Below, one piece after another: positions 44,645 to 55,000 of a stretch of DNA of 56,730 nucleotides. The first letter of the stretch is position 1. Each line of letters begins with the position of its first letter. The notes under the pieces are model-generated. The model searched no databases. It saw only the letters and a program-made list of their open reading frames with translations, and was not told the origin of the DNA. Both the position numbers and the translations under genes were made by a program. The DNA is from an uncultured Phycisphaeraceae bacterium (GTDB lineage Bacteria > Planctomycetota > Phycisphaerae > Phycisphaerales > UBA1924). The stretch lies in NCBI GenBank assembly GCA_937899905.1, contig CALCCF010000065.1, forward strand, positions 1-56,730, written 5' to 3'.

Positions 44645-44813
44645 TTGCTCCATTTCACAGTCTGTCAGCGATCATCCACGCCTTCGAGCATGGCACGTCC
44701 GATTGGTCTTGCCGCTCTACGAGCATGGAGAGGCGTAGGTCGTGGAGCGCGATCGAGTGCCTATTCTCCGGACTGCTGGGAGGTTCGTGTAGTTTGCTCG
44801 GGAGGTCGCTTGG

Positions 44814-45341
44814 ATGACGCGTGTGCTCGGTGTCGTAGTCTTCGCGGTGGTCGTGGTTCTCGGCGTGGGCTGTAGCAACGGAAATGCCGCAGGTCGCTAC
44901 GACATCACGCTCCAGTTGGGGTCGAGCGTGGGCGGCGCGGACGGCACGTCGATCCCATCGCTTGAGGCCGATCTCGTCGGTGTGAGCGACTTCGACATGG
45001 AGCGTTGGTCGAACCATTCGATGACGGAGTACTTCCGCGGCCAGGACACACTCCGAGCTGAGGCCCCACGGCACACGGTCCAATTCTCGAGCGAGAGCCC
45101 GGATCCGAAGACCCTTGACGCCAAGGACCCTATCTGGGAAACGTGGAAGCAGCGTTCGGCGACGCACGTGTTTGTCCTGATCAACCTGCCGGGCGTGCGG
45201 GACGATCGCGCGGGCGACCAGGACGCGCGGAGGCTGATCCTGCCGTTGGCGAAGAACCGCTGGTCTAGCCGTGAGATCTTGATCGAGGTGCAGCGGAGCG
45301 GTCTGGTGCCCCTGACCCGGGTTCGTCCCGCGGAGAACTGA
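44814..45341 (+). CDS. tssJ: TssJ-like outer-membrane lipoprotein of a type VI secretion locus
   Basis: 175 residues; ATG at 44814 with GGGAGG upstream. Signal peptide with lipobox LGVGC (Cys at about 20). The mature part is a small strand-rich domain (RYDITLQLG, THVFVLINLPG, ARRLILPLAKNRW), in size and layout like TssJ/VasD, the lipoprotein that ties the TssL-TssM membrane complex to the outer membrane. Sequence evidence alone is weak; the identification rests on being first gene of an operon that includes TssK, TssL and TssM. The 169 bp between the tRNA and this gene carry its probable promoter, but I cannot place it exactly. Confidence 0.55.
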   Translation: MTRVLGVVVFAVVVVLGVGCSNGNAAGRYDITLQLGSSVGGADGTSIPSLEADLVGVSDFDMERWSNHSMTEYFRGQDTLRAEAPRHTVQFSSESPDPKTLDAKDPIWETWKQRSATHVFVLINLPGVRDDRAGDQDARRLILPLAKNRWSSREILIEVQRSGLVPLTRVRPAEN

Positions 45342-45356
45342 TCCGGAGCCATCGCG

Positions 45357-48300
45357 GTGCAGGCTACGGCAGGTCCGAATCAGATTGTTCGCGAGTTAAG
45401 CCGCGGGGCGGTGACGGCCTGCCGGGTTGAGCGACGGGCGGCGGGTGTTGTGGTGTGCCGGCGGCTTGTCGCAGACCAAGACCTGCTTGGTCTCGAGCGA
45501 TGGCGCCTCGAGACCGAGCGATTCCGGGCGATGGTCGAACGGCAGTCCCGTCTCGCGGAATCGCATCGCGTGATCGCGTCAATCGTCGACCGCGGTGAAC
45601 ACGAGAGTGTGACGCTGCATCAACCCGCGTCTGGCACCACGCTCCTGCGACTCTGCACTCGGCCCCCCGCAGCGTTCTTAAGGGCCACCGCCGTAGCCAT
45701 TCTTGATGGAATGGCTGCGTTGCACGGCGAGAACCAAACCCACGGCAACGTAAAGCCTGGCAACATCCTCATTTCGCGTTTGTCGCTGGCCGGCTGCTCC
45801 GTCCTACTGACCGACCCAGCTGGGCACGCGCAGGCCGACCCTGATCACGATCTTGCGGCCCTCGGACGATTTACACAGGTCTGGGCAACCGGGGTGGACC
45901 CAAGTGGGGGGTCTGTTGTCGGTCTCGAGAAGTGGGGTCACCTGGAAGATGCGGCACCCGCTTGGAGGCGAGTCACACAAGCGCTACTACAGGGCGAATG
46001 TTCGGCCGCGGAAGCTGCCACCGACCTGCGATCCTCGACGCGCGGAGCCAACACAGGCCGGCGGCGCGCGATCTATGTTGCGGGCCCCGTGCTCGCGATC
46101 GCCGTCGCCGGAGGGGTCTGGGTGGCGCAGGGTGAGCCCGAGGCGGCAGAGGAACCGACCGCGTGGACGGCGGAAAGCGAGCAACGCTGGCAGGAACTCT
46201 GCGCTGCATGCGAGCGTTGGCTGCTTCGGTTCATTGAGGAAGTATCGCTGGAGACACTGGAACGCGATGATCACTTGTGGTCGACGATAGTGCCGGTCGT
46301 ACGCGAGATTCGTGATGGCCGGCTCTCGATCGACCCGCGTGAGATCGCGGGTGTTGAAGGTATGCCGACGTACGGCGCACTCGCTCGGGACTGGCGGGTC
46401 CTCGTTGATGAACCACCCGATACCGACGCGATCACGCGAGCGGCCGAAGCCAGCGCGGTGATCCGCCGAGCTATTGACGTGGATCGGTGGCCGCTGAGGT
46501 CGCGTCTAGATGATCTCGCGGCGACGTTTGAAGAACGCGAGTGGCTCGAGATGGCCCGTGTCGCGCGTGAAGCGCAAGAGCGAATCTCCCTGGATGCGCC
46601 GGGCGGACTCGCCGCCGCCATCGATGCGATCATTCGAGACGGGGAGAGCATCGTGCGGGTGGAGTCGGGCTGGCAAACGCTCACCAGCGACGACTCAGTG
46701 ATTCAGGCGACCGGAGTTCCTCTGCTGGTTTCCTATAACAGAGCCTTAGACGCGGCGATTCGGTCTGCCGATGTGGGCTCCGAACCGATGGTCGCCGTAG
46801 AAGCTGTGCTGGCAGAGTGGGGCAACCTCCACGATCGGCTGATGGAGATGTTGCGGACGCGATGGGTCGCCCTCGACGCGGATCTGGTTCGCAGCGAGCA
46901 ACCAGAGTTAGCAGGGGGAGAAACGCCCGACCTGGCTGCGTTTGAGGCTTTCCTCGAACAGGTACAGGATCCCGTATACGAGCGGCTTGATCCTGAACGA
47001 GCGCCGCACCCCGCACGCGAGATCGCTGGACGCCTGGGGGGGCTCGCCGCTCGAGTCCAAGAAGCTGCCGAAGCACTGACCTCTGATGATCAGATTGAAT
47101 CGCTGCGTCAACGAGTCGACGGGCTCGCAGCCCGTGTGCGTGAGTTAAACGGCCGTGACTGGAATCGGCGCACTCAGCAAGCGGTCGAAGCTGACGCCTT
47201 TGCCATCAACGGCGAACTTGATTTGCTGGAGCCCGAGATCGCAGCCATTGAGTTCGTGGCATCAACGCCGATGTCTGAGTACGTCGCGGCGCTGCGTGAA
47301 GAAGCGTCGGTTTCTCGTCGCTCCGAGATCAATGTGGCCTGGCGGACGCAGCGAGACACGCTCATCTCCTCGTATGGTGCAGATCCCGATATCCGGGAAA
47401 TGGCCGCGGGAGTTCGCGACGTGCGGCGCGTGCTCGCGATCGTTGATGATGGGGTGCGGTCGATCGGATCGCCATTATGGCTGACCTCCTTGCCGGAGGA
47501 CGTTGATCGCGCGGTCGTGAATGAAGCACTGAAGGGCTCGGCTGCTCTGGGTGCCGCCCGGCTGCTGGAGAGTGTCACTTGGAGTTCCGATGGCTCACCC
47601 GAGCTCGAGGCGTCTGAAGCCAGCATCGCTCGTACGTTGGACGGCATCACGTCGCTCTGGGAGTCGGTTGCGACGATGTTTGACGAGCTTGCCCTGGCGC
47701 GTGTTTCGCTGCGGCAAGGGCTGCCAGCTGATCGGCCCGTCCTTGGCCCCTCGTCGGCGTTGGCGGTGTGGGACAAGTGGACCGACACGCCAGAGTTTCT
47801 TGAGGGACGAGTCTTACTGGCTATGCCGGGGCTGGCATCTTCGATCGAACGACTGCGTGAGCTCCGTGCCTTAGAGCCTCGGCAGGCTCTCGAGCGGCTT
47901 GATCCCGCCGACCCAGTTGAGCTCAAGATGGACGTTTGGCTTCGACTATCCGATGTCGCCCCGGCTTGGCCGACTGATATCGTTGAACTCCAACGGGATC
48001 GCGCGCTTGCTACAAGCCTTGAAGCGCAGCTGCCGGCCGAGGCCGATGAAGCCTTGGCCAGGCTTCGGGATGTGAGCGTCCGCCGTTGGATTCTCGCGAT
48101 GCAATCGCTGGACAACCGCAGCGATCTGGAAACGGCGCTGGATATGGCTGCCGATGTGGTTCAGACGGCCGCGGTGGGTGGTTCGCTACCGCCTGATGTC
48201 CGTTACAACCTCGCCGTACGTGCGCTCTCTAATGCCGCGTCATCTGCCATCGACGATGTGAGTGCGAGGCAGGCGGGGCAGGATTTTGTCACTGCGGTCG

Positions 48301-49391
48301 GCGGTCTCGAAGTTGTTCGAGGACCCGGAATTGCACGGCAAACGCTGCTGCGTTTGCAGTCCGCCCTGGACGACCAGAGGCAATCTGCGGACCCAACAGC
48401 CATGGGGCCGGCGACCGTGGGGTGGCGCGGTGAGGCATCCGACGATAACGCAACCATCGTGTTTTCGAGAAGCATCGATGGCAGGCGGCAGGAACTGGAG
48501 TTCGTCTTTGTGTCACGCCCCGAGAGCGAGCCGCTCTACCTGCTCTCGAATGAGGTGACCATCGACTCATTCTCAGCGATCGCGAGCCGAGGCCGGGCAT
48601 GGAACGACTTGGAGGCCGAGTGGCTCGAATTGGGCAGCGCGAGGCGGGGAGAACGATGGACGTCGGGTGTACGCGGCTGGACCTGGCGCCAAGGCAGGCT
48701 GCTCAGCAGCGGCAGTTGGACCCCAGTGGACCCAACCATGGCAGGGCGGTCAGTGATCGCCGGCACGCTCGACCGTGGCGCAAACCCGGCGCCGAGCACC
48801 ACGCACCCGATCCAGGATGTCTCGGTACTCGCGGCCGCTCGTGTCGCTTCGTTGGTTGGTTGCCGACTGCCTCGACCGACAGACTACCGCTCTGCCTATG
48901 TATTGTCGGCAGCGGGGGCACCTGCCGCATGGAATCTGCGCGATGGAGCCTTCGACGCGCAGGACCGCTACGTCAACGGCTTGGTGTCACAAGGGGTTCG
49001 CATCTCCAGGCCCGATGAAGGTGCATTTGGCCAAGCGCCGTCGGAGGCAGCCGAAGTGCCCGAGGACGGCACGGTGTGGTTCTTGCAGTCCTCCGAGGGA
49101 TCTGGTAGCCCCTTCCATCATTTGATCGGCAACGTGGCCGAGTTTGTCGAGATCGACGGTGACCAATACGGTGTTGTCGGGTCTTCCTCTCTGACCTCCA
49201 CGGCCGCCGACCCTTCGTTTGCACCCGCTCCGCTGTCACCGGTTCGTCTTCGGACTGGATTCAGTGATGTCGGATTCCGGCTGGCGTTCGATGCCCCCGG
49301 GGTTGTCTCGCGACCTTCGCCATTGGTCGCGATTCGGGGACTTGTGGATGGTGGGGCCTATCTGCTCCCCTCGCCTTCAGCCGCAAGATGA
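45357..49391 (+). CDS. Pseudokinase / transmembrane / formylglycine-enzyme-like fusion of the type VI locus
   Basis: 1344 residues, GTG start 15 bases after the lipoprotein gene with CGGAG upstream. Residues about 1-215 look like a Ser/Thr kinase fold, with HGNVKPGNIL (about 128) in place of HRDLKP.N and LLTDPAG where DFG is expected. The catalytic Asp is Asn, and the VAIK Lys and Gly loop are not visible, so it is probably inactive. A membrane helix follows (about 240-258, YVAGPVLAIAVAGGVWVA), then about 750 residues of helical, Arg/Glu-rich sequence. The C-terminal 300 residues resemble the formylglycine-generating/SUMF1 fold: CRLPRPTDYRSAYVL, HLIGNVAEFV, GFSDVGFRLAF. In type VI systems both kinases (PpkA) and FGE-domain proteins are known regulators or accessories. 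Confidence 0.75.
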   Translation: MQATAGPNQIVRELSRGAVTACRVERRAAGVVVCRRLVADQDLLGLERWRLETERFRAMVERQSRLAESHRVIASIVDRGEHESVTLHQPASGTTLLRLCTRPPAAFLRATAVAILDGMAALHGENQTHGNVKPGNILISRLSLAGCSVLLTDPAGHAQADPDHDLAALGRFTQVWATGVDPSGGSVVGLEKWGHLEDAAPAWRRVTQALLQGECSAAEAATDLRSSTRGANTGRRRAIYVAGPVLAIAVAGGVWVAQGEPEAAEEPTAWTAESEQRWQELCAACERWLLRFIEEVSLETLERDDHLWSTIVPVVREIRDGRLSIDPREIAGVEGMPTYGALARDWRVLVDEPPDTDAITRAAEASAVIRRAIDVDRWPLRSRLDDLAATFEEREWLEMARVAREAQERISLDAPGGLAAAIDAIIRDGESIVRVESGWQTLTSDDSVIQATGVPLLVSYNRALDAAIRSADVGSEPMVAVEAVLAEWGNLHDRLMEMLRTRWVALDADLVRSEQPELAGGETPDLAAFEAFLEQVQDPVYERLDPERAPHPAREIAGRLGGLAARVQEAAEALTSDDQIESLRQRVDGLAARVRELNGRDWNRRTQQAVEADAFAINGELDLLEPEIAAIEFVASTPMSEYVAALREEASVSRRSEINVAWRTQRDTLISSYGADPDIREMAAGVRDVRRVLAIVDDGVRSIGSPLWLTSLPEDVDRAVVNEALKGSAALGAARLLESVTWSSDGSPELEASEASIARTLDGITSLWESVATMFDELALARVSLRQGLPADRPVLGPSSALAVWDKWTDTPEFLEGRVLLAMPGLASSIERLRELRALEPRQALERLDPADPVELKMDVWLRLSDVAPAWPTDIVELQRDRALATSLEAQLPAEADEALARLRDVSVRRWILAMQSLDNRSDLETALDMAADVVQTAAVGGSLPPDVRYNLAVRALSNAASSAIDDVSARQAGQDFVTAVGGLEVVRGPGIARQTLLRLQSALDDQRQSADPTAMGPATVGWRGEASDDNATIVFSRSIDGRRQELEFVFVSRPESEPLYLLSNEVTIDSFSAIASRGRAWNDLEAEWLELGSARRGERWTSGVRGWTWRQGRLLSSGSWTPVDPTMAGRSVIAGTLDRGANPAPSTTHPIQDVSVLAAARVASLVGCRLPRPTDYRSAYVLSAAGAPAAWNLRDGAFDAQDRYVNGLVSQGVRISRPDEGAFGQAPSEAAEVPEDGTVWFLQSSEGSGSPFHHLIGNVAEFVEIDGDQYGVVGSSSLTSTAADPSFAPAPLSPVRLRTGFSDVGFRLAFDAPGVVSRPSPLVAIRGLVDGGAYLLPSPSAAR

Positions 49392-49489
49392 GCGTCCCAC
49401 AGACGGCATAGACTGGCTGCGTTCGGGGTATCTCAGGTGCCGCGTCGTGGCCGAGCACCGCCCGCGAGCGCGAGTGGGGGCTTTCAGAC

Positions 49490-50005
49490 GTGCCAAACGA
49501 GCAACGCTCGACGCCTCCACCGGAGCCGTCCGAACAACAAGTCGCCTTTGCCTGCCTCGAGGACCTCGGAGATGCGCTCCAGAGGGTGTCGTCGGCCGCG
49601 TGGCAGCAGATCGCACCAGGCTCAGCCGCGCCCGCCGAAGACGTCTCGCTTCGCGATGTTGTCCAGAGCTACCTGCATGGCAGGATCGATGAGACCGAGT
49701 TTCGCACTCGGGTCGTGCGAACGCAGCGCCTGGCGACGGCGCTCATCTCATCGCTGAGCCAGGCTGGCTTCGCGGCATACCAGCAGGTCGGTCGATTCGA
49801 CCCCGATGAGGTCGAGTCACACGCAGCCATTGGCAAGAAATGGCACGAGGGTGTTCCATCGGCGAGTTGGCGCACATATCGCGACAACATTGGCTCGCTC
49901 GATCAGGCTTCCGTTGAGGCACGCGTTCTGGCCGACCTCGCGGAGTACGTCCGACAGCTCATCGACGAGCCTGCGCGTCAAGAACAGGTGGGTGCAGATG
50001 GCTGA
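49490..50005 (+). CDS. Type VI-associated protein resembling the C-terminal half of TagH/Fha, no FHA domain
   Basis: 171 residues from the GTG at 49490 (GGGGG about nine bases upstream). Entirely helical. QRLATALISSLSQAGFAAYQQVGRFDPDEVES then SWRTYRDNIGSL has the spacing I associate with the C-terminal domain of TagH/ImpI (a helix ending in RFDP..LE, later W..Y). The FHA domain normally preceding it is absent. This is an inference from motif layout and location directly before TssK, which it overlaps by eight bases. Otherwise unrecognised. Confidence 0.45.
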   Translation: MPNEQRSTPPPEPSEQQVAFACLEDLGDALQRVSSAAWQQIAPGSAAPAEDVSLRDVVQSYLHGRIDETEFRTRVVRTQRLATALISSLSQAGFAAYQQVGRFDPDEVESHAAIGKKWHEGVPSASWRTYRDNIGSLDQASVEARVLADLAEYVRQLIDEPARQEQVGADG

Positions 50006-51350
50006 GCAGGTACATTGGCACGAAGGGTTGTTCTTGCTGCCCCATCACCTGCAGGCCCTGCAGCGCCAGATTCATGATGTGGCCGCTGAAGAGCGATCGA
50101 TGGCACGAACTGATGCCAGCGGCGTTGTCGAGTCGGAGCTTTCGTCGGATGGACTTCGCAGCATGGTCGTGCGTTTTGATCGGCTTCGTGCCGTGATGCC
50201 GAGCGGAGCCCACATCGACGTGCCGGGCAACGCCGACCTCGAACCGCTGCAACTCGGCGACGCGTTCGATCGATCGCCGGAGGGCGTCACGGTCTACCTC
50301 GGCGTGCCGCTGTACAGGGCGCACGGGGCCAACACCGCTGAGTCCAACGATGGGGCATCCGATCGACGGTTCCTTGTGCACGAAACCGAGCGTTCCGACG
50401 AGAACACGGGCGACGATGCGCGTCCGCTGCTGCTCCGCTCGCTCAACGCGCGATTGACGCTCTCACCCGATTCAGATGCAAACCTTGAGACGATCCCGAT
50501 AGTTCGGCTCCAGCGCAGCGTCGACGACGACATCGTCAAGCCCGTGCCCAGCTTTACGCCTCCACTGTTTTCCGTCGGTGGGTCGCCGTGGCTCGTTCGC
50601 ATGCTCCGGGAGCTCACGTATCAGGCTCAGGCCGCGGCCCGCGAGCTGTCCTCACAGTTGACGCGGTCTGGCATGTCCGTGGAGACGCTCCGTGGCGCTG
50701 AGATCGGACAGTTTCTGAAGCTGCAAGCCATCGGTCGCGGCTGTGCCCGGCTGACCGGAATCGTGGCGTCGCCCGGTGGTGTCGCGCCGCGTCAGGCGTA
50801 CATCGAGCTGGTCGCATTCATCGCAGATCTCTCGATGCTCTTGCCAGAGAGTGATCGGAGGGAGCTCCCCGCGTATGACCATGGCGCTATCGGGGAGGTC
50901 TTTACCGAACTCGATGCGTATGCGAGGTCGCTTCTCGCTCCCGGGTCAGCCCGGACCTATCTCTCTGCGAACTTCACGAACGAGAACGGTGCGTTCGTGG
51001 CGTCGCTCTCATCAGAGCATCTTGAACGCCCGAACGAGTACTTCTTGTGCGTCCAGACCTCGGTCGATCCGGGGCTCGTCGCCGAGTTGGTACAGGACGC
51101 GGCAACGTTCAAGTTGATGTCCCGAGATTCGATCAAGCAGCGCATTCGTGGCGTTCGGTTGGCAGAGGAGAGGCACCCGCCCACGCAGTTGCCCGCGCGA
51201 TCCGATCACCGCTACTTCAGATTGCAGCGGTCCGAGAGTGAATCCATGTGGGAGCGCATAACGCAGGATTCGGCCATGGCTATCACCTCGCCTCGGATGG
51301 CCGAACTCGAGATAGAGAAGATCACGCTGTTCATGACCGTCCCGTCTTAA
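49998..51350 (+). CDS. tssK: Type VI secretion baseplate protein TssK
   Basis: 450 residues, ATG at 49998 within the end of the previous gene (GGTGGGTG upstream). The opening VHWHEGLFLLPHHLQ is the TssK signature (V.W.EGmfL.PqHFQ), and the rest follows the family: YLGVPLYR, LPIVRL-like TIPIVRLQR, RELTYQAQAAARELSS, and the C-terminal domain from about 320 (FLCVQTSVDPGLVAELVQ). TssK links the baseplate to the TssLM membrane complex and is related to phage receptor-binding proteins. Length matches the family. Confidence 0.92.
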   Translation: MAEQVHWHEGLFLLPHHLQALQRQIHDVAAEERSMARTDASGVVESELSSDGLRSMVVRFDRLRAVMPSGAHIDVPGNADLEPLQLGDAFDRSPEGVTVYLGVPLYRAHGANTAESNDGASDRRFLVHETERSDENTGDDARPLLLRSLNARLTLSPDSDANLETIPIVRLQRSVDDDIVKPVPSFTPPLFSVGGSPWLVRMLRELTYQAQAAARELSSQLTRSGMSVETLRGAEIGQFLKLQAIGRGCARLTGIVASPGGVAPRQAYIELVAFIADLSMLLPESDRRELPAYDHGAIGEVFTELDAYARSLLAPGSARTYLSANFTNENGAFVASLSSEHLERPNEYFLCVQTSVDPGLVAELVQDAATFKLMSRDSIKQRIRGVRLAEERHPPTQLPARSDHRYFRLQRSESESMWERITQDSAMAITSPRMAELEIEKITLFMTVPS

Positions 51351-51399
51351 CCCAAACGGCGAGGCTTGGAGCGTCTCGGCGGATTGGAGGTTGTTCTCG

Positions 51400-52095
51400 G
51401 TGAAGCTACTTTCCGCGTGCGAACCCGTATTGCTGTATATGTGCGGACTCAATCGGTCTGTGCGCAAGGGAGCGCAGTTCGACGCGGACTCGGTCCGGGC
51501 CGAGGTTCTGGGTAGGCTGGCCGAGGCTCGTGCACGGTGTGCGTCCGAAGCGGGCCTTGCGAGGCGGTTTGACCGGGTAGAGCTTGCGCTCATCTACTTC
51601 GTTGACTACATCATTAAGGAGAGCGAATTGCCGTGGGCCCACGACTGGCGAGAGCTCGCCCACGACCGCGGCAAGATGGCCGGTGACGAGGAGTTCTTTG
51701 ATCTGGTCGAAGAAGCACTCGCCGAGACTGGGGCGGAGGTTGCCCAAGAGCTTGAGGTCTACTACGTCTGCATGGGCTTGGGCTTCATGGGGCTCCATCT
51801 GGGCCAGCCCGAGAAGGTCCGTGCCAAGATGGCGGAGATTCGCGTTCGGCTACCCGAGCAGGTCTCACTCTCATCCGAAGAGCAGATCTGCCCGCCGGCC
51901 TATCAGCACACCGATGGCAGTGATCTGATCCAACCACCCGGAAGGCTACTGGCCATGATCGGCATCGTGCTGGTCGGCCTCGTTGTCGTCCTCTTCGCGG
52001 CCAACGCGTATCTCTACCACTCCTCCGCCAGTTCGCTGGTTGAGACCTTTCGGAACGTCTCTGGGGCAGAGGTTCCTGCGGAGGGCCAGCCATGA
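51400..52095 (+). CDS. tssL: Type VI secretion membrane protein TssL (DotU/IcmH)
   Basis: 231 residues from the GTG at 51400, nine bases after TGGAGG (a TTG at 51391 is the alternative). Helical DotU domain with ALIYFVDYIIKESELPW, GDEEFFDLVEEALAE and LEVYYVCMGLGFMGLH, the L.vyy.cL.LGFeGrY pattern. One C-terminal membrane helix (about 186-208, MIGIVLVGLVVVLFAANAYLY) makes it tail-anchored in the inner membrane. There is no peptidoglycan-binding extension. ATGA overlap with tssM. Confidence 0.92.
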   Translation: MKLLSACEPVLLYMCGLNRSVRKGAQFDADSVRAEVLGRLAEARARCASEAGLARRFDRVELALIYFVDYIIKESELPWAHDWRELAHDRGKMAGDEEFFDLVEEALAETGAEVAQELEVYYVCMGLGFMGLHLGQPEKVRAKMAEIRVRLPEQVSLSSEEQICPPAYQHTDGSDLIQPPGRLLAMIGIVLVGLVVVLFAANAYLYHSSASSLVETFRNVSGAEVPAEGQP

Positions 52096-55000
52096 GCCTT
52101 GGTGGCATTGCTGAACTCCCGGCCACGGTCAAGCTGGCGATTGCTGGCGTCGTGCTTGCACTCGTGCTCACGGGGGCGTTCCTGCTGGGCGGGGTGGGGG
52201 TGCTGCTGATCTGTCTTGCGGGAATAGTGCTGATCCTGTTGCTGCTGATCGCCTTCAGGCTCATCCTCGCACAGATCGACAAGAAGAAGTCCAACCCGTT
52301 CCTTGCGGGCCTCTCTGCAAATAGCGGGACGACACCGCAGGGCATCAGCGATCCATCGCGGCGCGCTCGCCTTGACGACCTCAATCGGGCGTTCAGTGCA
52401 GGCATCGAGCGATTCAAATCAGCCGGTAAGGACCTGTACGCGCTGCCGTGGTACGTCGTGGTTGGCGAGCCGGGCTCGGGCAAGACCGAGGCGATCCGGC
52501 ATAGCAACATCGGCTTCCCACCTGGAATGCAGGACGAGCTCCAGGGCGCGGGCGGCACGCTCAACATGAACTGGTGGTTCGCAAACCAAGCCGTGCTGCT
52601 CGACACGGCCGGCAGGCTCATGTTCGAGGAAGTGCAGCCCGGCGAAACAAGCGAGTGGCAGGAGTTTCTCAAGCTGCTGCGGTCCAATCGGGCGACCTGC
52701 CCGATCAACGGCATGTTCCTTGTGCTTCCGGTGGACAGTCTCATCAAGGACACCGCGGAGCAACTGGAAGGCAAGGCCCGCCGGATCGCGACGCAGCTCG
52801 ACTCGATCCAGCGCGCGTTGGGCGTCCGATTCCCGGTATTCGTGCTGGTCACCAAGTGTGATCTTCTCAATGGCTTCCGTGAATCGTTTGAGGACATGGG
52901 CGATCCGCGCTCGCAGCATCAGATGCTGGGATGGTCCAACGCGGCGCCTCTTGACCAGCCGTTCGATCCGTCGAAGATCGACGAGCACTTCCGGGGCGTC
53001 ATCGAACGTCTCGAGCAGCGACGCGTTGGGCAGCTGGCCGACCCGGTCTCACGGATGGGGCCCGACGCGCGTCGGACCGACGAGGTAGATGCGCTCTTCG
53101 CGTTCCCAGAGAGCGTGGGGTCGATCCTGCCGAGGTTGCAGCGTTATCTCGAGCTCGTGTTTGTGACCGGCGAGTGGGCGAACAAACCGCTGTTCTTGCG
53201 TGGCATCTACTTCACATCGTCCATGCGCGATGGGCAGGCCCTCGACGCGCAGCTCGCTGAAGTGCTGGGCGTTCCAGTCGATTCGCTGCCCGAAGGTAGG
53301 GCTTGGGAGCGAGACCGCTCGTACTTCTTGAGAGACGTGTTTGCTGAGAAGGCGTTCCGAGAGCGTGGTTTGGTAACGCGTGCAGATAGCGCCGAGAAGC
53401 TCAAGCGCCGTCGGCGAACAGCGGTGCTCGGGAGCGCTTGTGCGGTTGTTGCCGTGCTGCTACTCCTCACTTGGATCGGTGGGATTGGCTTCCGACGCAC
53501 GCTTGGTGAGCCAAAGATGTTCTGGTCTGAGCTCGCTCGCGTCATTGAGGATGCGGAAGACGCCCAGCTTTCGGTCCTGGCTTCCGATCCGCCGCGGAGC
53601 ACGAACTTCGTATCGCGGGCGTCGGAGCCGTTCCAGACCGAGCGTTTCGAGAGCACGCTTGGTACGGCTACCGCGGATCTTCTCCCGCGGATGCAGGGCA
53701 GCCTGAGGGTGCCCGCTATGTTCCGCATTGTCGCGGCCTTCTCCGCGGATCTTGAGCGCGAGAGGCTTGAGGCCTACCGCAGCATCATCGATCGAACGTG
53801 GCTCAAACCGGTCGTCGAAGCCGCACGACAGAAGATGCAGGCCGATAGCGATGAGCCTTGGAACGATGCGGCCTCGGCGGCGCTCGCGGAACTGCTCCGG
53901 ATGGAGACCCTGGCGTCGGAAGAGAACCCGCTCAATTCACGCCGTACCCAGGTCCAGCTTGTTTCGTTGTTGGGGTTCGTGCTTTCCGAGGAATCGCAAC
54001 CGATCACCGATGGTGTATTGAGCGACGCCGCGGCGGCGATCGATTTTGCCTATGCCGACGGTTCCGGTTGGCCATCGCAGGCCATTGGCGCCGCGACTCC
54101 GGCATCGCGACGCGCTGTCCTCGCGGGAATCGACCGATTCCGATCGTCTTGGTCGACGGGTGGGCAGTTCGACGGCCGAGCTGGCGCTTTCGTCGAACTT
54201 GTCGAGGCGAGCAGCGCCTTCCGGCAGGCCGAGGCCGGGCTGCTCGTCGACGTCGGGCTGGCCTCGGCTGAGACAGGTGAGGAGTACGACGCAGCCGTGG
54301 CCCTCTGGCTTGGACGATACGACATCCTTGCGGAAGCACGACAACGCCTTGCAGACGCGGTTGCGGCCGCGACAGATCAGGGGCTCGATCTCGATGCGGA
54401 TCGTGAAGAGGTCGTGCGAGCGGTACGAGAAGAGGCTCTGGCAGGTTTCGAGCGGTCGTACGCGATACTCCGCGATCAGCTGCCGAGGACCGAAGCATCG
54501 CTGCCCGGTGGCCTTCCCAACCCATTGCAACGCCGTGCAGACGAATTGGTCGAGGACGGCGGGTCGCGGGCCGGGTTGGCGGTCGAGCCAGACGACATTC
54601 CGGGCTCGGTACAGATCCGCATCGACCCGGAATTGGGCCTCATCGTGCAGAGGCTCGAGTCCGCGGCCGAGGCAATCCGGACGGCGGTTGAAGACGAGAT
54701 CGGCCGAGCTGAGCGGGCGCTTGCTCAGGACACGGGCCGGGTACTCGCATCGTCGCAGTCGGCTCTCATCGAGGATCGAGCGTTCGAGGTCCGCTTCGGG
54801 ATGATCGAAGCGGTCCGAGATGTGCTTGCGACCGAGCTCGAGCGTGGCGATCTGGCGGTCGCCAGCCTTGGCGTCGTGACGGCGCGTGAGCGCGTACGCG
54901 GCGCGAGCGAGGAGATCGACCGGCTGCTCGTTGCCCGGCCTGATGATGCTGATTTCGTACGCATTCGAGCTTCGCTTACTGCCGCGCTCGAATCGGCACG

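Noticed and set aside
44571-44813. tRNA-Pro as attachment site for an island carrying the type VI-like locus
   Set aside because: No integrase and no visible repeat of the tRNA 3' end inside the window; the right boundary is not available.
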